Of a stretch of DNA of 64,000 nt, positions 29,049 through 37,174 are shown piece by piece. The notes beneath the pieces are model-generated. The model saw only the letters and a list, made by a program, of their open reading frames with translations. It searched no databases and was not told the origin of the DNA. This DNA is from Grimontia marina (lineage in GTDB: Bacteria; Pseudomonadota; Gammaproteobacteria; Enterobacterales; Vibrionaceae), in the NCBI RefSeq assembly GCF_900060185.1, contig NZ_FIZY01000002.1:1-64000 (forward strand), read 5' to 3'. The translations under genes were made by a program, and so were the position numbers. Each line of letters starts with the position of its first letter. The first letter of the stretch is position 1.

Positions 29049-32000
29049 TCAAGCCACCGCAAGTTTGGCAGCCTGTTGCCACATGAAATTAGGCATTGGC
29101 GTTTTCAGTTTCCAAGTGATATTTAAAGGTTGCGAGCCAGTGTGGTTCAAATACTCCACTTCCCCGTAATTCACAAACCCCATGGTTCGGCCGTATTTGT
29201 CTTTGGTTTGTTCTCGTACAAAAAGAAACAAGCGTTTACCAATTTCACGATGTTCAATGTAATCTTTGCCACGACCGCGATCTGGTCTCGCGCTGTTTTG
29301 TGATTGCCAGTGAAAGAGATTTTCATTGATCGCGTAATCGTAATACATCGTGGTTGGGGAAAACTGCTTTTCATTTTTGTCTAAGGTGACGAAAAGTAAC
29401 TCAATGTTTTGATCTTTAATATTGAAGAGACCTTCTCGGGAAGGTGGCTGATGCTCAAAAGTGGTTGCTCCAAAACCAACTAAAATTTGCTCACGCGAGT
29501 AGCGAGCATGTAGGCGGAGTGGAACGTTAGGTAAATTAGGCATCGCTGGTTGATCGTGTTTAGTCTGTGCTAACTTCAACTCGATCACATCGGCTAACTC
29601 TTGATTGAATCCCAGCTGATGCAGTTTATCAAAGCTTTCGGACAGTGTTCGGAAACCCAAATCAGGCCCCGTTTTTTGCCAAAAATCGAAGTGGCACATT
29701 AGCTTCCGTGGCTCTTCTCTTTCGACACAGGTAAATCCACTCAAACAAAGCTGCTGTAAGAACAACAAGTAGTAATGATCGTCACAGGTCAAAATGCGGT
29801 TATGTATCGCTTTTTTGATAAGCTTGATTGTTGATTCATCAGAGCTTGTTTTGTCATTCGCTAAATTAACCAGCTCAGTCCAACTGCCGCGTTTATACAG
29901 CTCGTTTAGATCAATGTATGGGTGATGAGATAAGAAGTTTTTCAGCGTTAATGGTAGCTGAGAGTGTTGCGGGAACTGACGGATAAGCCCAACCAACCTT
30001 TTGAGGTTTAGTGTGGCTTTACGGATGTTATCCAACACCATTTCTTGCGTTCGTTTGGTCAGCTCTATACGACAACCGATAGGGGCATGCGGGAATCCTT
30101 GCTTCACTTCATCTGAAATAGCTTTCTCTGTTTTCCCTATCAACGCTCTAAACTTGTTCGCAAAGTCATATTCAGGGCGTGAGTTACCCACAAAGTCCAG
30201 TACGGTGCAGCACTCCTTCCCTTCTGATAAGCGAAGTCCGCGACCGAGTTGTTGCAGAAAAATCGTTAAACTTTCCGTCGGGCGCAGAAACAGCAAAGTA
30301 TCAACTTCGGGAATATCAACACCTTCATTAAAGATATCGACCACGCACAAAACGTTAATTTGCCCAGAGCGAATCGCTTGCTGTTTTTGCTGTCGCTCAT
30401 GACTGTTATCACTGGTCAACACATCCGCTTTAATTCCTTTCAATAGGAACTGTTGCGCCATGTAGTTCGCATGTTCTCGACTAACACAGAATGCCAACGC
30501 TTTAATATTGCCTATATCAGTAATAATTTCCTGCAAACTGCGGAGAATCTTATCTACACGATTCTGGTTGTGCGTGTAAAGGTTGGTTAGCTGCGCGATA
30601 TCGTACCGACCGCGACTCCAAGAAATGTCTCGTAGATCCGTGTCATCATCAATGCCAAAGTATTGGAATGGGCAAAGATGTCGGCGATTAATGGCTTCAG
30701 GCAAACGAATTTCAGCCGCGATCACCCCTCCAAAATCAGTGAGAACATCTCCACCATCATGGCGCTCAGGTGTTGCCGTAAGACCCAACAGAATCGAAGG
30801 TGAGAAATAATCAAGCACAGCTCGATAACTTACTGCCGCAATATGATGCACCTCATCAATCACGATATAGTCATAGTAGCCCGGCGTCAGTTTAAGGTGT
30901 TGCAACTGATTATTCAGTGTCTGGATGGAAACAAACAGCTGACGATAATGCTCTGGTGTATGTCCACCAACCCATAGCTCGCCAAATGCACTGTTTTTCA
31001 ACACACCGCGATACGCTTCCCTAGCTTGTCGCAATATCTCTTCTCGGTGGGCGACAAATAAAAACGTGGCATTGGGTTTGTCTTTTAAATAACGGGCAAA
31101 ATCTAAAGCTGATATTAGGGTTTTTCCCGTACCTGTTGCCGCTACCACAAGGTTGCGATAGCGTTGGTGTACTTCGCGCTCAACCAATAGCTGTTCAAGA
31201 ATGTCTTTTTGGTGCGGAAAAGGGGTAATATCAAAAAAGTGCTGTGTGCTTTTATCATTGCCAAATTTTTGCTGTTTCAGTGCCCGCTTTAACTTTTCTT
31301 TGCTGTCTGCTTTACCATCAAAAAGCTCAAACTCGTTTGACGCCCAATAGGTTTCAAACGTACTTAGGGACTTCTTGATGATATGTGGAATTTCCTTCGA
31401 GGTGATCTTCAGGTTCCATTCAAGCCCATTGGTGAGCGCCGAATGAGACAAGTTAGACGAGCCAATGTAGCCTGTGTGGTACTCACTATCACGCAAGAAC
31501 AAATAGCTCTTTGCATGGAGCCGTTCTCGCTCTGTGTTGTAGCTCAGTTTGACTTGAGTATTGGGAAGAGTTGCCAAATACTCAACGGCTTTGGCATCAG
31601 TCGCCCCCATGTATGAAGTAGTGATGATTTTCAGTTCACGTCCACTGGTGGTAAACGCTTCTAACTCTTTCCGGAAGATTCGAATACCTGTCCATTTGAT
31701 AAAGGACACCAGCCAATAAATCCTATCTGCCGACAAAATCTCTCGTTTAAGCTCCGATTCCAATGACAAGCCTGCATTACTACCACAGAACAACTCGCTC
31801 TGCGTCAAGCCAGTAAGCGGAAAGATATTTTCAACATATTGTTTCAGATTGGCAGAAATGGGGTTTTCTAGCTCATACAGTGCAGTGAGTATTTTCCCTT
31901 GGCTATCCAATAAGTTTTCTTCGATAAATTCTTTATCTTGGATTTGGTCTTTTAACCACATCAACAGATCATTAGAAAGCGCGATCTGCTTTTGTAACTG

Positions 32001-32180
32001 GTCAGCCCCTGAAGGCACTGAGCTAATCGCATAATCCAAAATATGGGTCAAGAAACGAGAAAGCCAAATAGATGCTTCATTGACATTAAGTTCACGCTCT
32101 CCCACATAGAATCGGTCTCGATCCAGACGGCTATTAATGAGTTGTGTGATGAGCTGCTCGTAGATACCGTTTTGCTTCAT
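29049..32180 (-). CDS. PLD nuclease-DEAD/DEAH helicase-DUF3427 protein
   Basis: This is a 1043-residue multidomain protein. A phospholipase D-type nuclease domain with HAKSYLFL and GSSNLSHSALTNGLEWN lies near residues 140-300. A superfamily 2 helicase follows: Walker A AATGTGKT near 350, DEVHHIA, GLTATPER and LQQLGRGLRLSEGK. A C-terminal DUF3427 domain covers about the last 250 residues. Proteins of this architecture are predicted to cut or remodel DNA and are often found near restriction or defence genes. The ATG at 32180 has AAAGGCGG upstream; a start at 32210 has no such site. It lies 127 bases downstream of the methyltransferase-HNH gene on the same strand. I cannot match the pair to a named defence system. 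Confidence 0.85.
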   Translation of the reverse strand: MKQNGIYEQLITQLINSRLDRDRFYVGERELNVNEASIWLSRFLTHILDYAISSVPSGADQLQKQIALSNDLLMWLKDQIQDKEFIEENLLDSQGKILTALYELENPISANLKQYVENIFPLTGLTQSELFCGSNAGLSLESELKREILSADRIYWLVSFIKWTGIRIFRKELEAFTTSGRELKIITTSYMGATDAKAVEYLATLPNTQVKLSYNTERERLHAKSYLFLRDSEYHTGYIGSSNLSHSALTNGLEWNLKITSKEIPHIIKKSLSTFETYWASNEFELFDGKADSKEKLKRALKQQKFGNDKSTQHFFDITPFPHQKDILEQLLVEREVHQRYRNLVVAATGTGKTLISALDFARYLKDKPNATFLFVAHREEILRQAREAYRGVLKNSAFGELWVGGHTPEHYRQLFVSIQTLNNQLQHLKLTPGYYDYIVIDEVHHIAAVSYRAVLDYFSPSILLGLTATPERHDGGDVLTDFGGVIAAEIRLPEAINRRHLCPFQYFGIDDDTDLRDISWSRGRYDIAQLTNLYTHNQNRVDKILRSLQEIITDIGNIKALAFCVSREHANYMAQQFLLKGIKADVLTSDNSHERQQKQQAIRSGQINVLCVVDIFNEGVDIPEVDTLLFLRPTESLTIFLQQLGRGLRLSEGKECCTVLDFVGNSRPEYDFANKFRALIGKTEKAISDEVKQGFPHAPIGCRIELTKRTQEMVLDNIRKATLNLKRLVGLIRQFPQHSQLPLTLKNFLSHHPYIDLNELYKRGSWTELVNLANDKTSSDESTIKLIKKAIHNRILTCDDHYYLLFLQQLCLSGFTCVEREEPRKLMCHFDFWQKTGPDLGFRTLSESFDKLHQLGFNQELADVIELKLAQTKHDQPAMPNLPNVPLRLHARYSREQILVGFGATTFEHQPPSREGLFNIKDQNIELLFVTLDKNEKQFSPTTMYYDYAINENLFHWQSQNSARPDRGRGKDYIEHREIGKRLFLFVREQTKDKYGRTMGFVNYGEVEYLNHTGSQPLNITWKLKTPMPNFMWQQAAKLAVA

Positions 32181-32307
32181 AATCCGCCTTTCACGTAGGC
32201 CAAAACACACTGAGCGTGTCGACCCTAACTAAAAATCTTTATTTCATATGGCTATTAATGGCTTACACAAAACACTTTATGCTTTGTTGCAAAAGTAAAA
32301 GATTCCA

Positions 32308-34029
32308 TCACCACTCCCCCACCAGCAAGCGGCTCTTAACCCCCGCCACCTGCAACTGCATGGCTTCAAACACCGCCCCGAACTCTCTTTCTTTATTGTG
32401 AACATTGGGCAGAGAAAGCGACGCTTCAGTGAAAAATCGCGTTTTGTCTTGTTCGCTGTCCCACGCCAGTTGCCAAAAGTCGAGAATGTGTGGTTTGGCC
32501 GTTTTCAGTCTTTGCTTGGATGGCACTTTGTCCCGCTTGGTGTTGTTCTCTTTTGAGGATGCGGGAAACAGGTTCCATCTGTCGTTATTCGGCCAATAGG
32601 CAAAGGGTAAGCAGTGGTCTACCTGATAGCTGTGTTGAAGGGGTTTATTGCTCCAAACACTCACCAGCTTGTGCTTGTCTGCCCGCAGGCTGTCGATGCG
32701 TTTTCTTACATCGCGGGTGTCGTGCTTGGCATCTATCCAAGCCAGACAGTCGTGATAGGTTTGCAGAGAAATGTTGCGCCGCTCGTTGTGCTTGTAGCGC
32801 TTCATCTCTGCTATCCATTGATTCACGATCAGAGGCTCTATCCAACTGGAATACAGTCGCAGGCAATCCCACAGACTTTCTTCCAGGGTAAACACGCCAA
32901 AGCTTTGCAGGAATTCGCTGTCGAGCACAAAGCTTGAAACGTTTTTTCGCCTGCCGCTTTTTTGTATATCAAACAGACGTTTGTTTTTGTCGCCTCGGTA
33001 AGTAAAGGTAACTGGTCCTTCATCAATGGTTTTAATGGCATCTTTCAGCGCTTTTTGTAGCGCGGTTGCCTCTTCCCCGATAAACAGGGCACCAATGGCA
33101 AAGTCGTCCGGCGCGAGGTGTTTAAGCTCGCCCCAGCCATCGGCTTTCACAAAACCCAGCCCTTTATTGGTGTTGCTGTTTTGCTGAATGCCTAGCCCTT
33201 CTCCGGCGTCTGTGTCTATCAGGCGTTTGTATTGACGAATCCAGTAAAGCGCCACCAGCCCGAGTGGGATGGCAACGCGTCCGTCGTGCTTATCTGTGAC
33301 GGCGCCGGGGTGGGCGTCTGCAATGCGGAGCAAGGTTCTGAGCAGCGCCAGTTTGTAGGTCGCGGATTTGTTGTCATTCACAATAACATGGCGGACGGTG
33401 ATTAAATCGCCGGAACCGTCATCCGGCAAGGTGAGCACGACGGTCTGCCATTTGACGTTGTCACGCCCAAGGGAATCATCGGTCAAATCGGTTTTCAGTC
33501 TGATTTGTAACGCATGATCTTTGGCGAGCTGTTCAATCTCTTCCACTGAGACAGGGTGCGCCGTTCTGGCATCGTCAAACGTGCCGTGGCGCAAGGTGAT
33601 CACCAATCTGCCATTAGGTGCTAGCAGGTTGGCAAGTTTGCGAAATGCCCGTGGGCGATCCGTTGGGGCTATGTGCATCCAAACCGCTGAAAGCAAGATG
33701 CAATCAAAGCGCACACTCAGCTGATTGACCACGTTCAGTTCCGGCAAGGTATCAGAAAGCCAGGTCACAGGAAGCGCCTCGGTTCTTGCCTCACCAAGTG
33801 CGCGAAAAGCATCAGCAGGCTCAACTGCGTAGACTGTGCAGCCTTGCCCGGCAAACCTTGCAGCATCTTGCCCATTACCCGCACCGACATCCAGCACGTT
33901 GCAGTTTTGGTCATGCCCTGTGGGCCAATACGCTTTCCAGCTTTCATGAACCTGTTCAAAGGTCACCTGCTGATACTGCGTATTAAGCTGCTCTGCGTTT
34001 TTATCGTAAAACTGGATGTTCCGGTTCAT
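32308..34029 (-). CDS. SAM methyltransferase-HNH endonuclease fusion
   Basis: This 573-residue protein combines two enzymes. Residues about 1-200 are a class I SAM-dependent methyltransferase (NVLDVGAGNGQDAARFA, then AVEPADAFRALG). The middle (about 215-300) contains YKLALLRTLLRIAD and IPLGLVALYWIRQY, a helical region I associate with HNH proteins. The C-terminus (about 465-510) is an HNH nuclease with VDHCLPF, RWNLFPAS and ENNTKRDKVPS. The methyltransferase resembles small-molecule or O/N-methyltransferases more than typical DNA methylases, since no DPPY or PC motif is seen. The target is unknown. It precedes the PLD-helicase-DUF3427 gene. Fragments of a second copy lie at 34150-34197 and 36085-36285. 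Confidence 0.85.
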   Translation of the reverse strand: MNRNIQFYDKNAEQLNTQYQQVTFEQVHESWKAYWPTGHDQNCNVLDVGAGNGQDAARFAGQGCTVYAVEPADAFRALGEARTEALPVTWLSDTLPELNVVNQLSVRFDCILLSAVWMHIAPTDRPRAFRKLANLLAPNGRLVITLRHGTFDDARTAHPVSVEEIEQLAKDHALQIRLKTDLTDDSLGRDNVKWQTVVLTLPDDGSGDLITVRHVIVNDNKSATYKLALLRTLLRIADAHPGAVTDKHDGRVAIPLGLVALYWIRQYKRLIDTDAGEGLGIQQNSNTNKGLGFVKADGWGELKHLAPDDFAIGALFIGEEATALQKALKDAIKTIDEGPVTFTYRGDKNKRLFDIQKSGRRKNVSSFVLDSEFLQSFGVFTLEESLWDCLRLYSSWIEPLIVNQWIAEMKRYKHNERRNISLQTYHDCLAWIDAKHDTRDVRKRIDSLRADKHKLVSVWSNKPLQHSYQVDHCLPFAYWPNNDRWNLFPASSKENNTKRDKVPSKQRLKTAKPHILDFWQLAWDSEQDKTRFFTEASLSLPNVHNKEREFGAVFEAMQLQVAGVKSRLLVGEW

Positions 34030-34149
34030 GGAAATGGCAGTTATGAGTGGTCTGTCAATTGTACTGTGTATGGCTTTTTATGCACGGTAAATTAGATGAA
34101 AACGCGATGGGGATTTAAGCGTGCTTTCAGGCTGATGAAGCCTTAAAGC

Positions 34150-34197
34150 GATCAGATTCACCACTCCCCCACCAGCTAGGAATTCTTAGCCCCGCCT
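34150..34197 (-). pseudogene. 3' fragment of a second methyltransferase-HNH gene
   Basis: The stretch GATTCACCACTCCCCCACCAGC and the following CTTAGCCCCGCC align with the last codons of the intact gene (around 32305-32350). It is the 3' end of a decayed second copy, in the same orientation as the intact gene. Confidence 0.7.
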
Positions 34198-34282
34198 CCA
34201 ATCTGATACAAACCAACGAATTAGCAGTGCGCAAAAACATAGATCACGGCAACGCGCTCAAAGATAAGCTAGCTTTCACAAA

Positions 34283-36052
34283 GTGGTAATGACAGGGATG
34301 ATGCCGATGAAAGTGCTGTTTGGAAAAGTCGTGTGTAAACCGTTTTGGGTGTTTGGCTTATTTTGCGCCTCTTTACTTGTTGGCTGTCAGTCAACGGGAA
34401 GCGCTAACTCCCCGAAAGAGAGTGCTCCTAAAGCATATGCTCCCTCCACGCCTGCCAGTGCAGAACAAGGCTATAACGATGCGCTGAATGCTATGGTTAA
34501 TCGGTTTATCCGACGCTATTACAAGTCATCACTCGATACGCTCACTCCCCTGGCTAACAACCGCGAAAGTGTTGGGCAGGCTTTTTCTCGGCTTCTCTTC
34601 AATCTCGACCCCATCGGTGTGGTGTTAACGGACGAAGAGAAAAAGGCGTTTGAGGAGCGCTATCGCGATCTGTTCGTTTATCCCCTAAACCTTTCCACCA
34701 AAGAGGCTCAGGACTTTTACACCGACTATCGTGAAAAGGAAAACCTCGCCATTAGCGAGATGGAAAACTGGCTGGCCGAAAACGGGGCTGAGGTTTTAAA
34801 AAATGCACCAGACAATGCGCTGAGTTTTATCTCAGCAGACGATGGCGATCTGATAAACGACAGAAGAGCAGCGTTCCTGACGTATAAGCTGGTCGCTATC
34901 AACGGGTTTACTGACAACCCGGCAGAGACGCTGCGCATTATTGAAGGGCAATTGGACTACCTTCAGTCGAAAACTGACCGCGTCGACTTTTCCAACATCG
35001 GGCTGTTTATTGGCGCCCTGCTTCCTCATTCAGTGACAGGTGTTCACTATATTTCTGATAAAGAGTATGAACAAACGACGCTTCCTCCCGTCCCGCACAT
35101 TGGCGCGACGTTGGCACAAAAACCTGCGTGTTACTCCGTCACGGGGATTACCAACACATCCACCCTTAATGCAGGTTTAAGGCCGCTGGATTGTATTGTC
35201 GGTGTGACAAGATCCGGGGAGTTTTCAGCACTCACAGACAGCCATGCTGACAAGCTCCAAGATTTGCTCACGGGAATCAGCGGTGAAATGGTCACGCTCC
35301 ATGTTCTGCGCAATAACGGGGAAAATATTACCTTCCTTGATATTTCTGTCCCGTTGCAGTTGGACACACCGGCGGATTTCACCTCCAGTGAAAATGGCAT
35401 CCAAACACAGGGCGTGGATTTCTCGCTGCTAAACATCGACGGCAAGCGTGTCGCTTACATTTGGATGGCTTACTTTTACGATGGTATCGCTGAAGCAACC
35501 GGAGAGTTTCTAGAAGCCAATAATCCCGAGCTTGTTGTATTCGATCTAAGAGGAAGCCAAGGCGGCGCTCTGCCAGAGATGACAGGTTTAGCGGGCCTGT
35601 TTCTTGGGGATGAAGATTTCGGAGTCTATTACGATGCCTTTGGCAGAAGTAAGCGTGTATCCTCCGAGGCCAGCAAGGTATTCGACGGGAAAGTGTTGGT
35701 GCTAACCGATGCACAGACAAATTCCGGCGGGGAAATATTGGCGGCTGGGATTCAAAGTTCACCTGAATCGACGGTGATTGGCAAGCCAACTGCGGGCTCT
35801 CCCTTGGTGATTCAGTTCCGTTCACTTCACCATATCTATGACTTGTATGATGAGAAATTTGGATACATCAGTTATCCCGTTATGGAGTTTCGTCGGTTAG
35901 ATGGCTCAAGGTTGAATGAGGGCGTAGTGCCAGATATTTCGTGGGAGTCTGAGTTACTCAAACAGAGCCCTTACACGCTGCCATACAAAAACGCGGCAGA
36001 TTTGGAGAATGAGCTTCGTGAAGCCATCCGTATCAGTGGCTTCTCTCAATGA
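34283..36052 (+). CDS. Lipoprotein related to S41 C-terminal processing proteases, catalytic dyad lost
   Basis: This 589-residue lipoprotein (lipobox LLVGC; the signal starts at one of several in-frame ATGs) has a Prc-like N-terminal helical region, a PDZ-like segment near 275-345 and an S41 peptidase fold (VVFDLRGSQGG, VLTDAQTNSGGEIL, VIGKPTAGSP). In active enzymes the SASASE motif holds the nucleophile and FGKG holds the Lys. Here these positions are Gly483 (NSGGE) and Ser506 (AGSP). It is therefore probably not a standard Ser/Lys protease, and may bind peptides or cell-wall proteins instead. It is sandwiched between two fragments of a methyltransferase-HNH gene copy, so it appears to be inserted cargo. 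Confidence 0.75.
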   Translation: MVMTGMMPMKVLFGKVVCKPFWVFGLFCASLLVGCQSTGSANSPKESAPKAYAPSTPASAEQGYNDALNAMVNRFIRRYYKSSLDTLTPLANNRESVGQAFSRLLFNLDPIGVVLTDEEKKAFEERYRDLFVYPLNLSTKEAQDFYTDYREKENLAISEMENWLAENGAEVLKNAPDNALSFISADDGDLINDRRAAFLTYKLVAINGFTDNPAETLRIIEGQLDYLQSKTDRVDFSNIGLFIGALLPHSVTGVHYISDKEYEQTTLPPVPHIGATLAQKPACYSVTGITNTSTLNAGLRPLDCIVGVTRSGEFSALTDSHADKLQDLLTGISGEMVTLHVLRNNGENITFLDISVPLQLDTPADFTSSENGIQTQGVDFSLLNIDGKRVAYIWMAYFYDGIAEATGEFLEANNPELVVFDLRGSQGGALPEMTGLAGLFLGDEDFGVYYDAFGRSKRVSSEASKVFDGKVLVLTDAQTNSGGEILAAGIQSSPESTVIGKPTAGSPLVIQFRSLHHIYDLYDEKFGYISYPVMEFRRLDGSRLNEGVVPDISWESELLKQSPYTLPYKNAADLENELREAIRISGFSQ

Positions 36053-36084
36053 ATATGGGTTAAAGGGGATTTAAGGGATCAGTA

Positions 36085-36285
36085 ACATGGCGGACAGCCA
36101 TTAAATCGCCGGAGCCGTCATCCGGCAGTAACCTATTGGTATTGCGAATTAAGCTGCTCGCGTTTTGATCGTAAAACTGGATGTTCCGGTTCATGGAAAT
36201 GGCAGTTTTGGGTGGTTTATCAATTGCACTGTGTATGGCCTTTTATGCACGATGAATTGGGTCGAATCGCGATGAGGGGTTAGAA
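36085..36285 (-). pseudogene. Internal and 5' fragments of a second methyltransferase-HNH gene
   Basis: About 36085-36128 matches 33386-33431 of the intact gene (ACATGGCGGAC, AAATCGCCGGA, CGTCATCCGGCA). About 36130-36260 matches its 5' end and upstream region (33968-34105), including the start codon context GTTCATGGAAATGGCAGTT. The 540 or so bases between are deleted. It has the same orientation as the intact gene. Confidence 0.85.
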
Positions 36286-36426
36286 ATGACAAAAGTGAAC
36301 CAATAAACATTGATATCTAAGCAACTTTTCGCCCACTGGGCCATTTCTTACCCAAGTCTCGGGTAAACTTTCGCCCCACTTACTGAAAATTAAATATAAG
36401 TATTTGTATTTATTAACAATTAAGAA

Positions 36427-36441
36427 TGGCATGAATTGTGT
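36427..36441 (+). promoter_or_regulatory. Possible sigma-54 promoter for hcp
   Basis: TGGCATGAATTGTGT keeps the -24 GG and roughly the -12 spacing, but has GT instead of GC. Vibrio hcp operons are often sigma-54/VasH driven, which makes the weak match worth noting. Confidence 0.3.
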
Positions 36442-36499
36442 TTATTCATATGTTCTTTTATCGCAATCTACTTCTATCGCAATCTAAAAGGACATTACG

Positions 36500-37018
36500 A
36501 TGCCAACTCCTTGCTATATCGCCATCGAAGGTAAAACTCAGGGCAACATCACTGCTGGTGCGTTCACTGCAGACTCTGTCGGTAACATCTATGTGGAAGG
36601 CCACGAAGATGAAATGCTGGTTCAGGCGTTTGACCACATTGTGACTGTACCGACTGACCCACAAAGCGGTCAGCCTTCAGGCCAACGTGTCCACAAGCCG
36701 TTTAAGTTCACTGTGGCGCTGAACAAAGCGGTTCCTTTGATGTACAACGCACTGGCATCAGGCGAAATGCTGCCGAAGATTGAGCTTAAGTGGTACCGTA
36801 CCTCAGTAGAAGGTAAGCAGGAGCACTTCTTCTCGACCATTCTGACTGACGGCACCATCATCGATATCGATTGCAACATGCCTCATTGTCAGGACGCAGC
36901 AAAGAAAGAGTTCACCCAGCTGGTGACTGTTTCTGTGGCGTATCGCAAGATTGACTGGGAACACACAGTGGCGGGTACTTCAGGTGCCGATGACTGGCGT
37001 GCACCGATTGAAGCATAA
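36500..37018 (+). CDS. hcp: T6SS tube protein Hcp
   Basis: This 172-residue Hcp begins MPTPCYIAIEGKTQGNITAGAF and keeps the family core (VHKPFKFTVALNKAVPLMYNAL, PKIELKWYR). Hcp hexamers stack into the tube pushed out by the type VI sheath and are secreted. An AAAAGGA site precedes the ATG. There are no sheath or baseplate genes here, so this is an auxiliary hcp-vgrG cluster. A hairpin terminator separates it from vgrG, suggesting that more Hcp than VgrG is made. Confidence 0.96.
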   Translation: MPTPCYIAIEGKTQGNITAGAFTADSVGNIYVEGHEDEMLVQAFDHIVTVPTDPQSGQPSGQRVHKPFKFTVALNKAVPLMYNALASGEMLPKIELKWYRTSVEGKQEHFFSTILTDGTIIDIDCNMPHCQDAAKKEFTQLVTVSVAYRKIDWEHTVAGTSGADDWRAPIEA

Positions 37019-37060
37019 CGCTTCACTGCATAAAGCTGGGGGCGGTTGTCTCTCGGCTTT

Positions 37061-37097
37061 TTGACGTCACCCGCCCTTTGGCGGGTTTTGTCGTCAA
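37061..37097 (+). terminator. Hairpin between hcp and vgrG
   Basis: CCCGCC and GGCGGG pair with loop CTTT, followed by TTTTG; outer TTGACG and CGTCAA extend the stem. It probably attenuates transcription into vgrG. Confidence 0.7.
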
Positions 37098-37174
37098 TCT
37101 ATAAAGAACAATACTGCGATGCCCCTGAAGGGTTATCGATAGACCTGGTTAACAGGCTCTGATTGGGAAGATGT

